DNA from: Chlamydiota bacterium
Lineage (GTDB): Bacteria; Chlamydiota; Chlamydiia; Chlamydiales; Rhabdochlamydiaceae
DNA length: 6,967 nt
Assembly: GCA_013041585.1 (NCBI GenBank)
Contig: JABEVM010000091.1
Coordinates: 1 to 6,967, forward strand
Direction: 5' to 3'
Position numbers and translations under genes: made by a program. Under the pieces are notes generated by a model. The model worked only from the letters and a program-made list of their open reading frames with translations. It was not told where the DNA came from and did no database searches. The stretch's first letter is position 1; the number at the start of each line of letters is the position of its first letter. Shown here one piece after another: positions 6,367-6,967 of the stretch.

Positions 6367-6684
6367 TTACGCAGCTTTCTTTGCTTTTTCCGCGTAAGTA
6401 GTGCGAACTTTGCAAAACTCTCGATTAGGCTTTCTTTCGCAGAATTCCATGAGCTCTTTTTCTTTAGAATCCCATACAGATTGAAATTTTTTAGCCTCTT
6501 CTAAGCTGTTCCAAAAACCAATCCCTAAGACTTGGCAAGAATCAACTTCGTTTTGTAATAATTCAAGGCCATGGCATCCATAGGTCTGAGCTTTCTTAAA
6601 AAGCTCATTTTCTAAGAACTTCATTCCTTTCTCTTCCATTCCTTTCTTGAAATGGTAATGTACAAATGCGCGATATTTTGACAT
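6367..6684 (-). CDS. Small ABM-like (dimeric alpha/beta barrel) protein
   Basis: This 105-residue cytoplasmic protein has no signal peptide or membrane segment. Its pattern resembles the antibiotic-biosynthesis-monooxygenase/ferredoxin-like fold: strand YRAFVHYHF (4-12), a helix with KKGMEEKGMKFLENELFKKA (13-32), strand GLELLQNEV (39-47), strand VLGIGFW (52-58), helix SLEEAKKFQSVW (60-71), and a last strand near FCKVRTTY (90-97). Proteins of this fold are dimers that act as monooxygenases, haem-degrading enzymes or small-molecule binding proteins. The catalytic residues are not diagnostic, so no reaction is assigned. Four cysteines (37, 50, 82, 91) are notable for so small a protein. The ribosome binding site is very strong (GGGAGGGG two bases before the ATG), and a good promoter with an overlapping palindrome lies upstream. 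A long hairpin follows the stop, so it is probably a single-gene unit with substantial expression. The gene is secure; the family is moderate. Confidence 0.8.
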   Translation of the reverse strand: MSKYRAFVHYHFKKGMEEKGMKFLENELFKKAQTYGCHGLELLQNEVDSCQVLGIGFWNSLEEAKKFQSVWDSKEKELMEFCERKPNREFCKVRTTYAEKAKKAA

Positions 6685-6720
6685 ATCCCCTCCCCTTTAT
6701 TTGCTAACGCCTATCAAACT

Positions 6721-6740
6721 TAATTATTGATCAATAATTA
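6721..6740. promoter_or_regulatory. Perfect 20-bp palindrome, candidate operator
   Basis: The half-site TAATTATTGA (6721-6730) is followed directly by its exact reverse complement. It covers the -10 element and part of the spacer of the predicted promoter, where a dimeric repressor would block polymerase. AT-rich sequence makes chance palindromes more likely, but 10 exact pairs around a TGATCA core is long. Confidence 0.5.
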
Positions 6741-6751
6741 TATTTTATCAA
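6723..6751 (-). promoter_or_regulatory. Promoter of the ABM-like gene
   Basis: On the minus strand, TTGATA (6751-6746) and AATAAT (6728-6723) are separated by exactly 17 bp, each matching the sigma-70 consensus at 5/6. The predicted start near 6716 gives a leader of about 32 bases before the ATG at 6684, containing the strong GGGAGGGG ribosome binding site. This is the best promoter match in the window. Its -10 lies within a perfect palindrome. Confidence 0.5.
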
Positions 6752-6967
6752 TTAATTTAAATTAAAATGATTTAAGTAATTAAATAAGCAAACTTTAAAC
6801 AAAAATAAAATAAAATAATCATGCACTTCATTCCAGGAAAAGAAAGCACTTCATTCTTAACGCAATCTTTACGAACTTAAGAGCTTTATACCCGTATAAA
6901 TTGTATTAATTCTCTCCTCACAGTAAGTAGATATCCATATTACAATGATATGGCAGCGTATGGGAAC
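6741..6967. other. AT-rich non-coding stretch to the right edge
   Basis: No convincing gene is seen. The stretch holds a 14-bp AT-only palindrome (6752-6765), an 11-bp direct repeat GCACTTCATTC (6823-6833 and 6846-6856), a 7-bp inverted repeat TTTATAC/GTATAAA with a 2-base centre (6885-6900), and a 6-bp inverted repeat CCATAT/ATATGG (6935-6953). These may be regulatory sites for a gene beyond the right edge. Confidence 0.4.

Noticed and set aside
6821..6880. 19-codon ORF on the plus strand (MHFIPGKES...)
   Set aside because: No ribosome binding site precedes it (only an A-rich run) and it spans the direct repeats; a chance ORF is more likely.
6945..6967. ATG at 6945 opening a plus-strand frame to the right edge
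   Set aside because: Only seven codons are visible and there is no ribosome binding site; it cannot be supported without more sequence.

Overview
The window is AT-rich (near 40% G+C by eye) and densely packed. It looks like the chromosome of a Gram-negative bacterium: two proteins carry signal peptides and look like outer-membrane beta-barrels, and a third is exported. The style (short intergenic gaps, small beta-barrel proteins, a Fes-like esterase, lone resistance-type enzymes) would fit an environmental, host-associated lineage such as Chlamydiota or Legionella-like gammaproteobacteria. That placement is an impression; no marker gene here settles it.

Layout, left to right. Positions 1-1349 hold three minus-strand genes, transcribed in the order glyoxalase-fold (VOC) protein, exported DUF218/YdcF-like protein, and the first 27 codons of a gene that runs off the left edge. 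Divergent from these across a 91-bp gap is the only plus-strand gene, a FosX-type fosfomycin hydrolase (1441-1842). FosX converges on a short-chain dehydrogenase with 5 bp between the stop codons. That dehydrogenase is translationally coupled (ATGA overlap) to an upstream Fes-like esterase (together 1848-3880). Further right, still on the minus strand, are a secreted beta-barrel protein with an HExxxH zincin-like motif (3984-5264), a second outer-membrane beta-barrel protein (5364-6209), and a small ABM-like ferredoxin-fold protein (6367-6684).

Regulatory structure is visible in three places. A 13-bp inverted repeat sits at the predicted transcription start of the HExxxH gene. A long hairpin lies just downstream of the ABM-like gene. 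A perfect 20-bp palindrome overlaps the -10 element of the best promoter in the window, upstream of the ABM-like gene. The last 283 bases hold this promoter, AT-rich palindromes and short repeats, with no convincing gene.

Functionally, the window combines an esterase/reductase pair that could act in sequence on one substrate, two neighbouring cell-surface proteins, and a small group of drug- or stress-resistance-like enzymes (FosX, VOC, possibly a pentapeptide-repeat protein). No mobile element, tRNA, rRNA or CRISPR array was seen. The most unusual item is the HExxxH motif in a predicted outer-membrane protein.
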